Positions 63,751 to 64,000 of a stretch of DNA of 64,000 bases are shown here, piece by piece. Both the position numbers and the translations under genes were made by a program. Under the pieces are notes generated by a model. It worked only from the letters and a program-made list of their open reading frames with translations. It did no database searches and was not told the DNA's origin. The number at the start of each line of letters is the position of its first letter. The first letter of the stretch is position 1. This DNA comes from Lelliottia nimipressuralis (GTDB lineage: Bacteria > Pseudomonadota > Gammaproteobacteria > Enterobacterales > Enterobacteriaceae): the NCBI RefSeq assembly GCF_004402045.1, contig NZ_SOMG01000001.1, positions 1-64,000 of the forward strand, written 5' to 3'.

Positions 63751-64000
63751 ATGCTCAGAAGGTTCCGGTTAGAGCGGAAGTCTGATTATGAGAAGCTGGT
63801 GATTGCTCAACGTCTGGCAGATATGCTTGAAAATTTCTTGATCGGCAGGCTTACACCTCTTGCAATCGGTGCCGAACAGGGAAGCATTGAGGAGTGGGAC
63901 GATGTGGTGATTATGTACTCAACAGACCACTACGAGCATTTACAGATTAAACGTCAGTCAACTGACTTTTGTACTAAAAATCCTGATCAGACTAAACAGC
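63751..64000 (+). CDS. Partial gene at window edge, possible nuclease/defence protein
   Basis: An open frame from the ATG at 63751 (AAGGAAAAT upstream) runs off the window. The visible 83 residues begin MLRRFRLERKSDYEKLVIAQ and contain AIGAEQGSIEEWDDVVIMYS and HYEHLQIKRQSTDF. The D-x(n)-QxK arrangement resembles the core of PD-(D/E)xK-like nuclease domains at the start of some defence proteins (DUF4297/Cap4-like). Assignment is tentative because the rest is unseen. Confidence 0.55.
   Translation, partial: MLRRFRLERKSDYEKLVIAQRLADMLENFLIGRLTPLAIGAEQGSIEEWDDVVIMYSTDHYEHLQIKRQSTDFCTKNPDQTKQ

Overview
The window is chromosomal DNA of an Enterobacteriaceae member. Gene content, gene order and near-identity of many products to E. 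coli proteins point to Enterobacter (E. cloacae complex) or a close relative such as Lelliottia; genus is inferred, not proven. Much of it follows, in reverse, the E. coli ssrA-to-csrA interval: tRNA-Arg genes, yqaB, yqaA, gshA, micA, luxS, emrAB-mprA, a ygaY-type MFS gene, proVWX, nrdHIEF, ygaM, ygaC, alaE, stpA, ygaPV. The right end reaches a genomic island inserted at the 3' end of ssrA.

Layout. (1) 1-9.8 kb: three identical tRNA-Arg genes, a phosphatase and DedA-like pair, glutathione synthesis (gshA), the sRNA MicA with a sigma-E promoter, autoinducer-2 synthase (luxS), an AraC regulator convergent with a stand-alone LeuA, and the EmrAB efflux operon with its MarR repressor. (2) 10-22.4 kb: MFS exporter, ProU osmoprotectant importer, class Ib ribonucleotide reductase with NrdR boxes, small stress-type genes, the nucleoid protein StpA, and the YgaV/YgaP sulfur-type pair with a clear operator palindrome. 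(3) 22.4-31.2 kb: an accessory catabolic cluster with an AllS-like LysR regulator, an ankyrin protein, FdrA/AllF-like and DUF1116/AllG-like proteins, an NCS2-type permease, a carbamate kinase and a Tat-exported cytosine-deaminase-like amidohydrolase. Together they suggest import of a nitrogen heterocycle or ureide, carbamoyl transfer, and ATP from carbamoyl phosphate. (4) 31.3-36.2 kb: methyltransferase, atypical SDR, LysR, aminotransferase, membrane protein and a HigBA toxin-antitoxin pair. (5) 36.4-51.4 kb: a bapABCD-type locus, a 3371-residue type I-secreted adhesin with about 23 Ig-like repeats plus its TolC, ABC and membrane-fusion proteins. (6) 52.1-55.6 kb: secreted TPR protein, ECF sigma factor with its anti-sigma partner, YceI and cupin proteins, a KGW-repeat periplasmic protein and a 27-residue membrane peptide.

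(7) 55.8-62.6 kb is a mosaic of accessory genes. It holds a frameshifted DUF4225 gene flanked by two related small membrane proteins, a nucleotidyltransferase, a PEP-mutase-like enzyme coupled to an Ada-like protein, a prophage tail-fibre remnant and a DUF1493 pair. (8) From about 62.63 kb the ssrA downstream region (its terminator and the tmRNA acceptor-end sequence) appears without ssrA itself. This marks the far junction of an island that continues past the window, with a decayed YfjP-type GTPase and, at the edge, the start of a possible nuclease or defence gene.

No rRNA, intact IS element or CRISPR array was seen.
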